NCBI GenBank assembly: GCA_035534175.1 | Contig: DATLSM010000068.1 | Coordinates: 1 to 51,595, forward strand | Source: DATLSM01 sp035534175 | GTDB taxonomy: Bacteria > Actinomycetota > Thermoleophilia > Solirubrobacterales > 70-9 | DNA: 51,595 nt | Reading direction: 5' to 3' | In this document: one piece after another, positions 1 through 6,945 of the stretch | How positions within the stretch are numbered: the first letter of the stretch is position 1 | Layout of the letters: each line of letters starts with the position of its first letter | The notes under the pieces: model-generated | Database searches by the model: none | The model's input: the letters and a program-made list of their open reading frames with translations, nothing else | Told to the model about the DNA's origin: nothing | Position numbers and translations under genes: made by a program

Positions 1-17
1 GTCGGCTCTAGAGATGA

Positions 18-275
18 ATGGGGGGATCCAATATCAGCATGGCTCAGGCGGCTGCCATCCACGGAGGTGAGACGCCCACGTCTGTGTTTCGGCGGCTTGG
101 TGGCAAGTCAGGGAGCGGAAGCTTCGCGCCCTCACCGAACGCCCCCGCCCTCATCCAAGAAGAGTACCGACAGAACCCGGAAAATTGCTACGACTACCCC
201 GTCGCGGAGACGCAGCACGAATGGCAATTCTGCTTCAAGTACGGAAAGATGATCAGCAAGTCCTTTGAAGGATAG
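18..275 (+). CDS. possible small hypothetical protein (85 aa)
   Basis: An open frame of 85 codons starts with ATG near the left edge. I do not recognise the product. The C-terminal half, rich in Tyr, Phe, Gln and Lys, looks more protein-like than the Gly/Ser/Pro-rich N-terminus, so the true start may be internal or the gene may be a remnant of something to the left. There is no clear ribosome binding site. It could also be chance coding in GC-rich DNA. Confidence 0.22.
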   Translation: MGGSNISMAQAAAIHGGETPTSVFRRLGGKSGSGSFAPSPNAPALIQEEYRQNPENCYDYPVAETQHEWQFCFKYGKMISKSFEG

Positions 276-289
276 GCGCCGTCCGGTCA

Positions 290-433
290 TCAGTGCTTAG
301 GCCGTTCCGTGCGGTAGGCATCGAGGTCGCGCAGAAACGCGAGGATCGACCGACCGAAAGCCGGGAGGCGGTAGATCGCCAGCAGGGCAGGTGCGACGTA
401 GGCATATGCGGCAAAGTGGCCAAGCGCGGGCAT
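290..433 (-). CDS. possible 47-aa protein with one hydrophobic segment
   Basis: Reading the minus strand from ATG at 433 gives 47 codons and a TGA stop. The product has one hydrophobic stretch (roughly residues 5-20, rich in Ala, Tyr and Leu) followed by a basic and acidic tail, like a small membrane peptide. No strong ribosome binding site precedes it. It could equally be a chance frame. Confidence 0.25.
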   Translation of the reverse strand: MPALGHFAAYAYVAPALLAIYRLPAFGRSILAFLRDLDAYRTERPKH

Positions 434-951
434 TACCTATAGATCAGCACAGATAGGACCCCCCCTCCACAGACCCGCCACTTTCCGCCCAGGTCCCCAG
501 CGCTCACGCGCACACACACGCACGCGCGTAGTCACATGCCGTAATCCGCCCGTCTCCCACGCCGTGCCCGTCGGGTCTGCGCACAGCGTTTCCGCACGTG
601 GCGTGCTGCGCGGCGTGCTGGCGCGTGCTGTGGCACGCGTAGCCACGTGCTACCCATTGGTAATGCAGTCGGTCGCCAAAGCCCTAGGCATGGCCGCGAC
701 GATCTGCGAGCGGCGGTGCTCCTGATGGAATGGGTGGTACGCGTGATCACGCGCATATGGTCCCGATGAGCCGCGAGGGGCTTGAGCGGACCTTCGCAGT
801 TGCCCCGCAGGAGGAGTGAGCCGGGCCGATCGCGAGGGCCAATATGCCTCTTCGCCGTCGCTTCGCCGCCACCCCGGATTTTCGCACGCTACGCGTGCGC
901 TTCCGGGGCAGCGGCTCTCGCATCGGGCGAGAGCAAGGAAAGGAGTACTCC
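434..951. promoter_or_regulatory. gene-free region upstream of parB-like gene with repeats and a perfect palindrome (candidate ParB-binding site)
   Basis: No convincing gene lies in this 0.5 kb. It holds three copies of GCGTGCTG at 601-608, 613-620 and 623-630, inside a wider inverted repeat GCACGTGGC (from about 594) and GCCACGTGC (642-650). It also holds a perfect 14-bp palindrome, CGCGTGATCACGCG, at 740-753. Palindromes and iterons beside a ParB-type gene are typical of centromere-like or operator sites. Binding here is inference. Confidence 0.4.
883..934 (+). repeat. tandem hairpin leader of the parB-like gene
   Basis: Two perfect hairpins lie just before the ribosome binding site. The first has a 7-bp stem, CGCACGC (883-889) with GCGTGCG (893-899), around a TAC loop. 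The second has an 8-bp stem, GCTCTCGC (914-921) with GCGAGAGC (927-934). Neither is followed by a T-run. It belongs to a series of hairpin leaders found in front of most small genes in the first 10 kb. Confidence 0.6.
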
Positions 952-2466
952 ATGAGCCAGCCGGCAACAGCAGTCCTCGACATCGAGAAGATCGCCGTCG
1001 AGGAGGGCTTCAACCCCCGCACTCGCTTCGACGAGGATGCCCTCGCAAGGCTTGAGTCGAGCCTGCGCGAGACAGGCATCGTCCAACCCCTCGCCGTCCA
1101 ACCAGCAGACAACGGCACCTACACCGTGATCGCCGGCGAGCGGCGCCTGATCGCCGCCAAGCGAGCCGGGATCGAGCAGGTCCCTGTCCTGATCCGCGAA
1201 GGCCCCGGCGCCCGCGCCGCCGCCCTGGCCGAGAACCTGATCCGCGAGGATCTCGACCCGATCGACACCGCGAAGGGCTTGGCGGCCCTGGCCGAGGTCG
1301 AGAACCTGACCACGCACAAACAGATCGCCGAGAAGGTCGAGATGTCGGTCGCCTGGGTCAGCCAGCACCTCCGCCTGCTGGCGCTTCCCGAGGGCGTCCA
1401 GCACCATATCGCTGCCGGGCACGTCCCGGTCGAGGCCGAGCGCGAGCTGCGCAAGGTAGCCAAGGTCTCACCACGGATCGCCGAGTGCGCCTGTGAGCTG
1501 GTGGCGCGCGGCAAGTTCAGCGGCCGCGACCTCGCCGAGCACTTCGACGAGGTCCTGGTCACCGTGGCGGAAGCGCGGTTCGAGAAGCCCCCGACGATGA
1601 TCGACCCAGGCTCGCTTCGCCTCAGCGCGGTGATCGCCGACTCCGAGAAGTGCCGCGCGCTGACCGAGCGCTACCTGGCAGCAGTGCCCTACGAGCACTC
1701 CGAGGACCCGGCGATCCGCCTCGCCGAGTCCGAGGTCGACGCCGCACGCGCCGCCGGCTGCCTGGTCGAGCACCGCGTCGATCACGGCGGCTGGGTCTCC
1801 ATCGTCGCCTACATCACCGATGTCGAGTTCGCAGCCGACCTCGCCGAGCGCGCCCTCGAGCGGGTAGTAAAGGAGGCCGCCGAGCGGGCCGAGCAGCGGG
1901 CCAAGTGGCCCGGTAAGAACGGGGGCGATCCGACCCTCAACCCCGAGCAGGCCAAGGGGGCCCGCAAGGCAGAGCGGACCGAGGCCAAGGAGAAGGCCGC
2001 ACAGGCGCGGCGCTTCAACGAAGAGCTCGGCCGCAACCTGCTGAAGCGTCGGAGCGCCGCCAGCCGCAAGCAGCACAGTCTCGCTCGCGCCAAGGCGCTC
2101 GCCGCGATCGTGCTCACCGACAACGATCGGCTTGCGGCCCGCGGGCTGCGCCTCGTCCTCTCCCAGTTGCAGGAGGTCGAGGTCAAGACGCTGAAATCCG
2201 GTGCCTTGCGCGAGCGGGTCAGCTACGCCGACCACGAGCAGTGCGCCTCCTACCTGGCGAAGCGGATCGAGGACGCCCGCTCGGCCAACGAGGTGCTCGA
2301 GCTGCTCACCGACGCGGTACTCGCCGCGACCCTCGCCGACGAGCAGGAGCTGGCACAGTCGCGCCGCGTCCACTGGGCCACCCCGCAGGGAGGTGAGGTC
2401 GAGCAGCTGCTCGCCGCGGAGATCAAGTCGGTGCGCCCGCGCCGCCAGCGGCGCAAGAGCAGTTAG
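952..2466 (+). CDS. ParB/RepB/Spo0J-type DNA-binding protein, leading-region type
   Basis: The 504-aa product has a ParB N-terminal nuclease/CTPase-like domain: the GERR motif is at residues 62-65 and the AENLIREDLDP box at 93-103. A helix-turn-helix (about 119-143) follows. The C-terminal 300 residues are helical, charged and unassigned. ATG 952 is chosen over an upstream in-frame ATG at 844 because AAAGGAG sits just before it. No ParA ATPase gene is visible, and the gene sits with ardC-like and ssb genes. This resembles the ParB-like proteins (YubM type) of conjugative leading regions more than a partition pair. Either role would involve sequence-specific DNA binding, perhaps to the repeats at 594-753. 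Confidence 0.9.
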   Translation: MSQPATAVLDIEKIAVEEGFNPRTRFDEDALARLESSLRETGIVQPLAVQPADNGTYTVIAGERRLIAAKRAGIEQVPVLIREGPGARAAALAENLIREDLDPIDTAKGLAALAEVENLTTHKQIAEKVEMSVAWVSQHLRLLALPEGVQHHIAAGHVPVEAERELRKVAKVSPRIAECACELVARGKFSGRDLAEHFDEVLVTVAEARFEKPPTMIDPGSLRLSAVIADSEKCRALTERYLAAVPYEHSEDPAIRLAESEVDAARAAGCLVEHRVDHGGWVSIVAYITDVEFAADLAERALERVVKEAAERAEQRAKWPGKNGGDPTLNPEQAKGARKAERTEAKEKAAQARRFNEELGRNLLKRRSAASRKQHSLARAKALAAIVLTDNDRLAARGLRLVLSQLQEVEVKTLKSGALRERVSYADHEQCASYLAKRIEDARSANEVLELLTDAVLAATLADEQELAQSRRVHWATPQGGEVEQLLAAEIKSVRPRRQRRKSS

Positions 2467-2618
2467 TCAAGGGCATCGCCGGAGGGGAGCCCTGCGAGGT
2501 CCGGGTTCTCCTCCTGCGAGCCGTCAAGCCGCTGTTCGCCCGAGCTTCATCGACACATCGGCGCTCGTGGTTGCTGCCGGGGATCGGTCATGGACGGACG
2601 CCTAGCAGCCCTCCTCCA

Positions 2619-2633
2619 CCCGGCTGCGCCGGG
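2619..2633 (+). repeat. hairpin leader before the 2660 gene
   Basis: A perfect stem CCCGGC (2619-2624) with GCCGGG (2628-2633) encloses a TGC loop, about 26 bases before the next start codon. The rest of the 193-base gap after the parB-like gene shows no gene. Confidence 0.45.
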
Positions 2634-2659
2634 CTCCCCCGGCCCGCTGTTCGGCTGCC

Positions 2660-2941
2660 ATGACAGATTCCCAGCAGCACCCCAAGAAACCGAGTCCAAA
2701 GCAGCTGAACTACCTGCGCAGCCTGGCGCAGGGGTGCGGAGAGTCATTCGCCTACCCCTCCACTTCGGCGCAGGCCTCGGCGGAGATCGAGCGCCTGCTC
2801 GAGCGCAAGCGCAGCGGCCGCGGCGAGCGCCGCCGCGAAGTCGCCGATGTGCGGCGGGCAGTGGCAGAGGGCGGGCGCGATGCCGCCGCATACCGCCGCG
2901 AGGACGTGCGCGGTTACGGGTCCTCCGCCACCTGGCGGTGA
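2660..2941 (+). CDS. small conserved protein, DUF3072-like
   Basis: The 93-aa product has an N-terminal segment (residues 9-45) of the form PSPKQLNYLRSLA followed by FAYPSTSAQASAEIERL. I recall this pattern from short proteins of actinobacterial plasmids and ICEs, often listed as DUF3072-like. Their function is unknown. The rest is Arg-rich and helical. There is no clear ribosome binding site, but a hairpin lies just upstream, as for its neighbours. It shares orientation with the ParB-like and ArdC-like genes, so it is probably part of the same leading-region block. The family name is tentative. Confidence 0.65.
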   Translation: MTDSQQHPKKPSPKQLNYLRSLAQGCGESFAYPSTSAQASAEIERLLERKRSGRGERRREVADVRRAVAEGGRDAAAYRREDVRGYGSSATWR

Positions 2942-2995
2942 CACCGAAGGCCGAATGGATCTCTCGGACCACCGCGCCGAGCTTCCCGACCCTGA

Positions 2996-3045
2996 CACGG
3001 CTTTTCCGTGCTTCGGTCGCAATCGCCCGCCTATCGGAGGCGGGC
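2996..3045 (+). repeat. tandem hairpin leader, copy B
   Basis: CACGG (2996-3000) pairs with CCGTG (3006-3010), then TTCGGTCG, then GCCCGCC (3025-3031) pairs with GGCGGGC (3039-3045). The same order of elements with much the same sequence recurs at 3498-3550. The copy ends about 10 bases before the GAAGGAG ribosome binding site of the next gene. Confidence 0.65.
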
Positions 3046-3065
3046 ACGACACGAAGGAGTCGACC

Positions 3066-3404
3066 ATGTCCCCAGCTAAATCCGAGCGCGTCCTGGTGAG
3101 GACGGGGCCATTGCTTTGCCCGTCTTGTGCCAGCGAAGACGTCTCTGATCAGAACTCCGCTGCCGAGTACGAGCTGATCTGCGAGAACTGCGGCCGTGAG
3201 TTCGATCAAGACTCGGCCCTCATCTGTTTCGGCGAGCTGCGCACCGAGATCTCGGGCGACTCGGCGGCCCTGGATTGCCTCGCGGAGTTCCTCTACGCCG
3301 ATCCGCAGACATTCCCGAGCGGCGCCGACACCTGTGAAGCGCTCGATCAGGCTCTGACGAAGTCGGGGCGGGGGCCCGCCTCGAAGCACCAGGCCGAGCG
3401 CTGA
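3066..3404 (+). CDS. small zinc-ribbon protein, unknown function
   Basis: The product has 112 residues. Two Cys pairs, CPSC near residue 18 and CENC near residue 40, make a four-Cys zinc ribbon. The remainder is acidic and helical. ATG 3066 is chosen because GAAGGAG precedes it by a suitable distance and a conserved hairpin leader ends just before that. I do not recognise a named family. A zinc ribbon in this setting suggests nucleic-acid or protein binding during transfer, but this is inference. Confidence 0.7.
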   Translation: MSPAKSERVLVRTGPLLCPSCASEDVSDQNSAAEYELICENCGREFDQDSALICFGELRTEISGDSAALDCLAEFLYADPQTFPSGADTCEALDQALTKSGRGPASKHQAER

Positions 3405-3497
3405 GAGGAATTGGAGGCGCGCCTGCACGGCACCGAATGCCAGGCAGACACGGCCGGTAGATGCGGGCGCCGGGGCGGGCGACCCCTCCCGATCCTG

Positions 3498-3550
3498 GCA
3501 CGGCTTCGCCGTGCGTTCGGTCGGCGATCGCCCGCCCAGCGGGGGCGCGC
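3498..3550 (+). repeat. tandem hairpin leader, copy C
   Basis: GCACGGC (3498-3504) pairs with GCCGTGC (3508-3514) around a TTC loop, followed by TTCGGTCG and a second GC-rich imperfect hairpin starting CGCCCGC. It is clearly related in sequence and order to copy B at 2996-3045, about 500 bases upstream. It ends before the AGGAGG of the ArdC-like gene. Confidence 0.65.
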
Positions 3551-3570
3551 GCAATGCCAAGGAGGCCGAG

Positions 3571-4530
3571 ATGACCGCATCAAGGAGTTCCTCACGCCGC
3601 AGACCGAGCGAGGAGGAGCGAGCGCAGAAGCGAGCCGCTGAGCGCGAGTTGATGGCAGCCGCGATCGAGCAGCTGCGCTCCAGCGAGGGCTGGCAGCGCT
3701 GGCTCTCAGTTCGCCACCGCTTCCACACCTACAGCCTCCACAACCAGCTCCTGATCGCCCACCAGCGCCCCGGAGCCACCTACGTCGCCGGCTTTCGGCG
3801 CTGGCTCGCCCTCGGCTACGCCGTGCGCAAGGGCGAGCGGGGCATCCGCATCTGGGCACCCTGCGCTCCCTCGCCCAGGAAGCTGGCGGAGTGGAGGCAG
3901 GCCGGGGCCGATCCGCAGAAAAAGCCGCGCACCTTCTTCCGGCTCGTCGCGGTTTTCGACCGCTCCCAGGTCGATCCGCTGCCCGAGTTCCCCGGAGGCC
4001 CGCTGGACCTCGACCCCCCGCTGCAGCCGATCGCGGGCGAGGGCCTCGCCCACCTCTTCGAGCCGCTCGCCGCCTTCGGGGCCTCGATCGACTTCCCCGT
4101 CGTGGTCGAGCCGATCCCCGGCTCTGCCCAGGGCCTCTGTGACCCAGGCGGCAAGATCACCGTCGAGCCGGTCTCAGAGGAGTTCTCACCCAACGCCCAG
4201 ATCGCGACAGAGATCCACGAGCTGGCCCATGCGCTGGTGCGCTGCGAGCGTCAGGAAGAGGACCCGAAGCTCACCTACGCCGAGGAGGAGGTGGTCGTGG
4301 AGTGCGTCGCCTACACCGTCTGCTCCACGGTCGGCCTCGACACCGCGGGCTTCTCGGTGCCCTACCTGGCGAGCTGGAGCGAGGGCGGTGAGATCGAGCG
4401 CTACGCAGCGCTGATCGACCGCCTGGCGGCCCGCCTTGAGGAGGTGGCGCTGGGTTCCCTCAAGCGCGACGGTGACGAGGAGGCTGCGCCCACTCAGCCT
4501 GTCGACCCTGCGACGGCCCTTGCCGCGTAG
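3571..4530 (+). CDS. ArdC-like antirestriction protein (ssDNA-binding domain plus zinc metallopeptidase fold)
   Basis: The 319-aa product matches the two-part ArdC plan. Residues 25-135 fit the N-terminal ssDNA-binding domain (FHTYSLHNQLLIAHQRP, then the GYAVRKGERGIRIWAP segment). A C-terminal ImmA/IrrE-like metallopeptidase domain carries HELAH at residues 216-220. ArdC proteins protect incoming conjugative DNA from restriction in the recipient. ATG 3571 follows CAAGGAGG; an in-frame ATG at 3511 lies inside the hairpin leader and is less likely. The gene lies between the ParB-like and SSB genes, a usual leading-region neighbourhood. Confidence 0.88.
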   Translation: MTASRSSSRRRPSEEERAQKRAAERELMAAAIEQLRSSEGWQRWLSVRHRFHTYSLHNQLLIAHQRPGATYVAGFRRWLALGYAVRKGERGIRIWAPCAPSPRKLAEWRQAGADPQKKPRTFFRLVAVFDRSQVDPLPEFPGGPLDLDPPLQPIAGEGLAHLFEPLAAFGASIDFPVVVEPIPGSAQGLCDPGGKITVEPVSEEFSPNAQIATEIHELAHALVRCERQEEDPKLTYAEEEVVVECVAYTVCSTVGLDTAGFSVPYLASWSEGGEIERYAALIDRLAARLEEVALGSLKRDGDEEAAPTQPVDPATALAA

Positions 4531-4674
4531 GCCGGGACTCGGATCGTCACGGGGTGAGCCTTGAGCCCGGGTCGCCGGCAGTCACCGTGAATCAGACGAG
4601 CGAGTGTCGCTTCGACCTCCAGAGAGGCAGCCCGATCTCCTCACCCCAGGCTGGCACACGCCGCCCGCGCTCTG

Positions 4675-4734
4675 GCCCCCACAAGTGGGGGCTCCCCTCG
4701 CCTTCGGCTCGGCTCCGCGCGCTCGGTCGCGCGC
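4675..4734 (+). repeat. hairpin leader before ssb
   Basis: GCCCCCAC (4675-4682) pairs with GTGGGGGC (4685-4692) around AA, and GCGCGC (4717-4722) pairs with GCGCGC (4729-4734) around TCGGTC. The AAAGGAGG of ssb follows about 35 bases later. No gene is seen in the 250 bases between the ArdC-like gene and ssb. Confidence 0.5.
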
Positions 4735-4780
4735 CCTACCTGGGCTCGTTAACCGAACCACCTCTCAAAGGAGGCCCGAA

Positions 4781-5173
4781 GTGCAGAACATCAACACCGT
4801 CGTCATCACCGGCAACCTGACCCGCGACCCCGAGTTGCGCTCAACACCGGGCGGAACCTCGGTCTGCGGCCTGCGGGTAGCGGTCAACGCCCGCCGCAAG
4901 GACGGCAAGAGCGGAGAGTGGGTCGATAAGCCCAACTTCTTCAACGTCACCGTCTGGGGCGCCCAGGGCGAGGCCTGCGCCGAGCACCTGGCCAAGGGCC
5001 GCCCGGTCGCGGTCGAAGGTCGCCTCGACTGGCGTGAGCACGACGGTGACAGCGGTCACCGCGAGTACGTGCAGATCGTCGCCAACACGGTCCAGTTCCT
5101 CGGCTCCGCGCCGAAGAACGGGGTCGCCGGGGCCGGCGAGTCCGAGGAGGGCGAGGAGGAGATTCCCTTCTAG
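4781..5173 (+). CDS. ssb: single-stranded DNA-binding protein SSB
   Basis: The 130-aa product has a full SSB OB-fold: it opens with INTVVITGNLTRDPELR, then KPNFFNVTVWG and AEHLAKGRPVAVEGRL. The tail is short and acidic and ends EEEIPF, matching the conserved C-terminal tip that recruits repair and replication partners. The GTG start at 4781 is chosen because AAAGGAGG lies six bases before it and family homology begins there. The usual long Gly-rich linker is almost absent, so the protein is shorter than a typical chromosomal SSB. In a conjugative element it would coat incoming single strands. A strong terminator follows. Confidence 0.95.
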   Translation: MQNINTVVITGNLTRDPELRSTPGGTSVCGLRVAVNARRKDGKSGEWVDKPNFFNVTVWGAQGEACAEHLAKGRPVAVEGRLDWREHDGDSGHREYVQIVANTVQFLGSAPKNGVAGAGESEEGEEEIPF

Positions 5174-5190
5174 CCCAACTCTCCGCAGTG

Positions 5191-5222
5191 GGCCCGGCGC
5201 TTCGGCGCCGGGCCTTTTTTTT
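5191..5222 (+). terminator. rho-independent terminator of ssb
   Basis: A perfect 10-bp GC stem, GGCCCGGCGC with GCGCCGGGCC, closes on a TTCG tetraloop and is followed by eight Ts. It lies 17 bases after the ssb stop codon. It is the clearest intrinsic terminator in the window and separates ssb from the next transcription unit. Confidence 0.95.
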
Positions 5223-5303
5223 GGCCTGCGGCCGACTGCTCAACCCCTGCCGCCGAGCGCCACGACCCAGAACTCGCCGGTAGGCGAGCGAACGGCGAGG
5301 GAC

Positions 5304-5426
5304 GTGCTCAACCTGCTTTCAGCCTAGCCCGGGCACCGCCCCGCGCAAGGGGCTACGCCCCTTCCCCTCGCTGCGCTCGGTGCGCGGTTCGGATGTCCCG
5401 GGCTTTTGGGCTGGCAAGTTGAGCAC
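5304..5426 (+). promoter_or_regulatory. 123-nt nested inverted repeat (structured leader or single-strand hairpin)
   Basis: Four stems are nested. The outer pairs GTGCTCAACCTGC (5304-5316) with GCAAGTTGAGCAC (5414-5426), 12 of 13 complementary. Next, AGCCCGGGCA (5326-5335) pairs with TGTCCCGGGCTT (5394-5405), near perfect. Then CCGCGC (5341-5346) pairs with GCGCGG (5382-5387), and AAGGGGC (5347-5353) with GCCCCTT (5357-5363) around TAC. The structure lies between the ssb terminator and the ribosome binding site of the next gene. It could be a structured mRNA leader, or a hairpin that acts as promoter or priming site on single-stranded transfer DNA. Confidence 0.6.
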
Positions 5427-5460
5427 GAGGCCCCGCGGGGCAAAGAGAGGAGCGGTTCAG

Positions 5461-6177
5461 ATGAGCGCAGCGGAGTCGAGGGTCCTGGTCGATGCGATAG
5501 GGAACGTCACACAGGCGCCGAAGCTGATCCACACCGCGAGCGGGGTTCCGCTCTGCCGGTTCGTGGTGGCGAGTGAGAGGGGACCGGCGAGCAACCCGGT
5601 CCAAACAGCGGTCTACGCGAAGGGCGGGCTTGCGATCAGTTGCGCTCGTCTCGCAGAGGGAGACTCGGTCGGCGTGAAGGGTAAGCAGCGCCAGCGCACC
5701 CGTCGCCGTCTCGGCGTCACCTACCCCGAAGTGGCGACCGAGGCCCACGAGGTCGAGTTGATCCAGGGCGGGGGAGAAGCTGCTCTGCTCGGCAAGCTCC
5801 CGACCAGCGAACCACGCCGCCGCGAGTTCCGCTCGATCCCAACGCCGAGTCGAGCAAAGAAGGCAGCCACAACCGCCTCGGTCGTCCACTGCAAGCACGA
5901 CTCCTACGACATCTACATCGGCCGCGGCAAAGACCCGCACACGGGCGAGCCGGGGCGCTGGGGCAACCCGTTTCGGATCGGCCCCGACGGCGAGCGCGCC
6001 GAAGTGATCGAGCGCTATCGCTCCTGGCTTTGGACCCAGATCAAGTCCGGGCAGATCAAGCTCGCCGAGTTGGCGGCGCTTCACGGCAAGACGTTCGGCT
6101 GCTGGTGCGCGCCGGAGCCCTGCCACGGCGAGGTCCTAACGGCAGCGGCGGCCTGGGCGGCGGAGCGGCTGGATTGA
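5461..6177 (+). CDS. SSB-like OB-fold fused to a DUF4326 domain
   Basis: The product has 238 residues. Residues 6-75 resemble the start of a small SSB/PriB-type OB-fold (DAIGNVTQAPKLIHTASG, then PLCRFVVASER). After an Arg/Lys-rich linker, residues about 142-235 match DUF4326: YIGRGKDP, then GRWGNPF, and at the end FGCWCAPEPCHGEVL with its conserved Cys/His set. DUF4326 is found in phage and plasmid proteins and has no firm biochemical role that I know of. The start follows GAGAGGAG. A DUF4326 domain tethered to a ssDNA-binding module next to ssb suggests action on transferred single strands. The fusion reading is confident, the function is not. Confidence 0.75.
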   Translation: MSAAESRVLVDAIGNVTQAPKLIHTASGVPLCRFVVASERGPASNPVQTAVYAKGGLAISCARLAEGDSVGVKGKQRQRTRRRLGVTYPEVATEAHEVELIQGGGEAALLGKLPTSEPRRREFRSIPTPSRAKKAATTASVVHCKHDSYDIYIGRGKDPHTGEPGRWGNPFRIGPDGERAEVIERYRSWLWTQIKSGQIKLAELAALHGKTFGCWCAPEPCHGEVLTAAAAWAAERLD

Positions 6178-6248
6178 GCTCCGGAGCGCGAGGAAGTCTG
6201 CGGCGAGGCTTCCATTCCACCGGGCCGGGCATCCGGCGCTGAGCGCTT

Positions 6249-6282
6249 GCCGGGCGAAGGGGGCGACTTCGCCCCGCCCGGC
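6249..6282 (+). repeat. hairpin leader before the 6361 gene
   Basis: GCCGGGCG (6249-6256) pairs with CGCCCGGC (6275-6282), enclosing a second stem GGGGCGA with TCGCCCC. It belongs to the leader-hairpin series of this region. The following 75 bases hold the AGGAGG of the next gene. Confidence 0.5.
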
Positions 6283-6360
6283 ACTTCTCCAACAAGGAAA
6301 AGAAAACGCCCCGGGCGGCGCGCAAACGCCCCCGGGGCCGGCACAGGAGGACGAGCTCCC

Positions 6361-6648
6361 ATGCGCGACGAAGATACCCAGCGCGCGGCAAATGCCGCCG
6401 CCACCAACGCCCGCGCCGATGCTGCGATCCAGCGCGCGGTCCTCTCCCATCTCCTCGACCGCCACCCCGTCCAGCTGACGCTGGCCGAGCTGGCGCGCGA
6501 GGTCGTCGGGTCAAGGGGGGAGTTCGAGGACTCCGACGCACTCGAGCGTGCCGTAGGTGCGCTCATCGGTGCGGGCTTGCTGCACCGCCACGGCGAGTTC
6601 GTGGTGCCGAACGCTGCCGCGCTCTGCTTCGACCAGCTCGGCCTCTGA
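6361..6648 (+). CDS. small winged-helix-like protein, unknown function
   Basis: The product has 95 residues. Residues 20-90 have the spacing of a winged helix: a helix (AIQRAVLSHLLDRHP), a short helix-turn-helix (LTLAELAREVVG), and a strand pair (GLLHRHGEFVVPN). Similar short proteins read as transcription-factor-like regulators, but no named family is recognised. AGGAGG lies about 12 bases before ATG 6361. It is the last gene before the gap preceding the relaxase, so it may regulate the transfer genes. That role is inference. Confidence 0.65.
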   Translation: MRDEDTQRAANAAATNARADAAIQRAVLSHLLDRHPVQLTLAELAREVVGSRGEFEDSDALERAVGALIGAGLLHRHGEFVVPNAAALCFDQLGL

Positions 6649-6651
6649 GTC

Positions 6652-6907
6652 GCGCAGCCGCGCCGTCTCTGTGCTCGGCGCGGCTGCGCCTTCGACAGCT
6701 CGGTATGCGAGTCCGAGGGGAGGCCAAAGACCCAATGACTCATCTCAAGACCTAAGTCAAGAACCAGATCAGAGCCAGCCAGCAAGGCAACGATCTGAAG
6801 CCAGCGAAAGCCCGAAGTTCGCCTCGATCTCAGCCAATCAGGTGTCCCCTCAAGCGTCCCTATAACCCCAACCCCGCAGCACGACACACTACGAACCCTC
6901 CGGTTCG
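6652..6907. other. candidate origin of transfer (oriT) region
   Basis: This gap of about 300 bases directly precedes the relaxase gene. It opens with a perfect 14-bp inverted repeat (6652-6665 with 6676-6689, 10-base spacer) that has no T-run. It continues through an unusually A-rich stretch with repeated AGCCAG and CAAG units (about 6720-6840). A small hairpin, CGAACC with GGTTCG (6892-6907), closes it. MobF relaxases commonly lie beside their oriT, and inverted repeats next to A/T-rich DNA are expected there. No nick site can be named from sequence alone, and the first repeat could instead be a terminator. Confidence 0.35.
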
Positions 6908-6945
6908 CCCGATGCAAATGACCGTCGCCGTGGACAACGGGGGCG

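Noticed and set aside
1468..2373. A 301-codon minus-strand frame opposite the ParB-like gene
   Set aside because: It is antisense to a clear ParB domain, with no ribosome binding site and repetitive Gly/Leu/Ala composition.
6652..6689. Intrinsic terminator after the winged-helix gene
   Set aside because: The 14-bp stem is perfect but followed by CTTCGACAG with no T-run, so a terminator call is not justified. It is kept as part of the candidate oriT.
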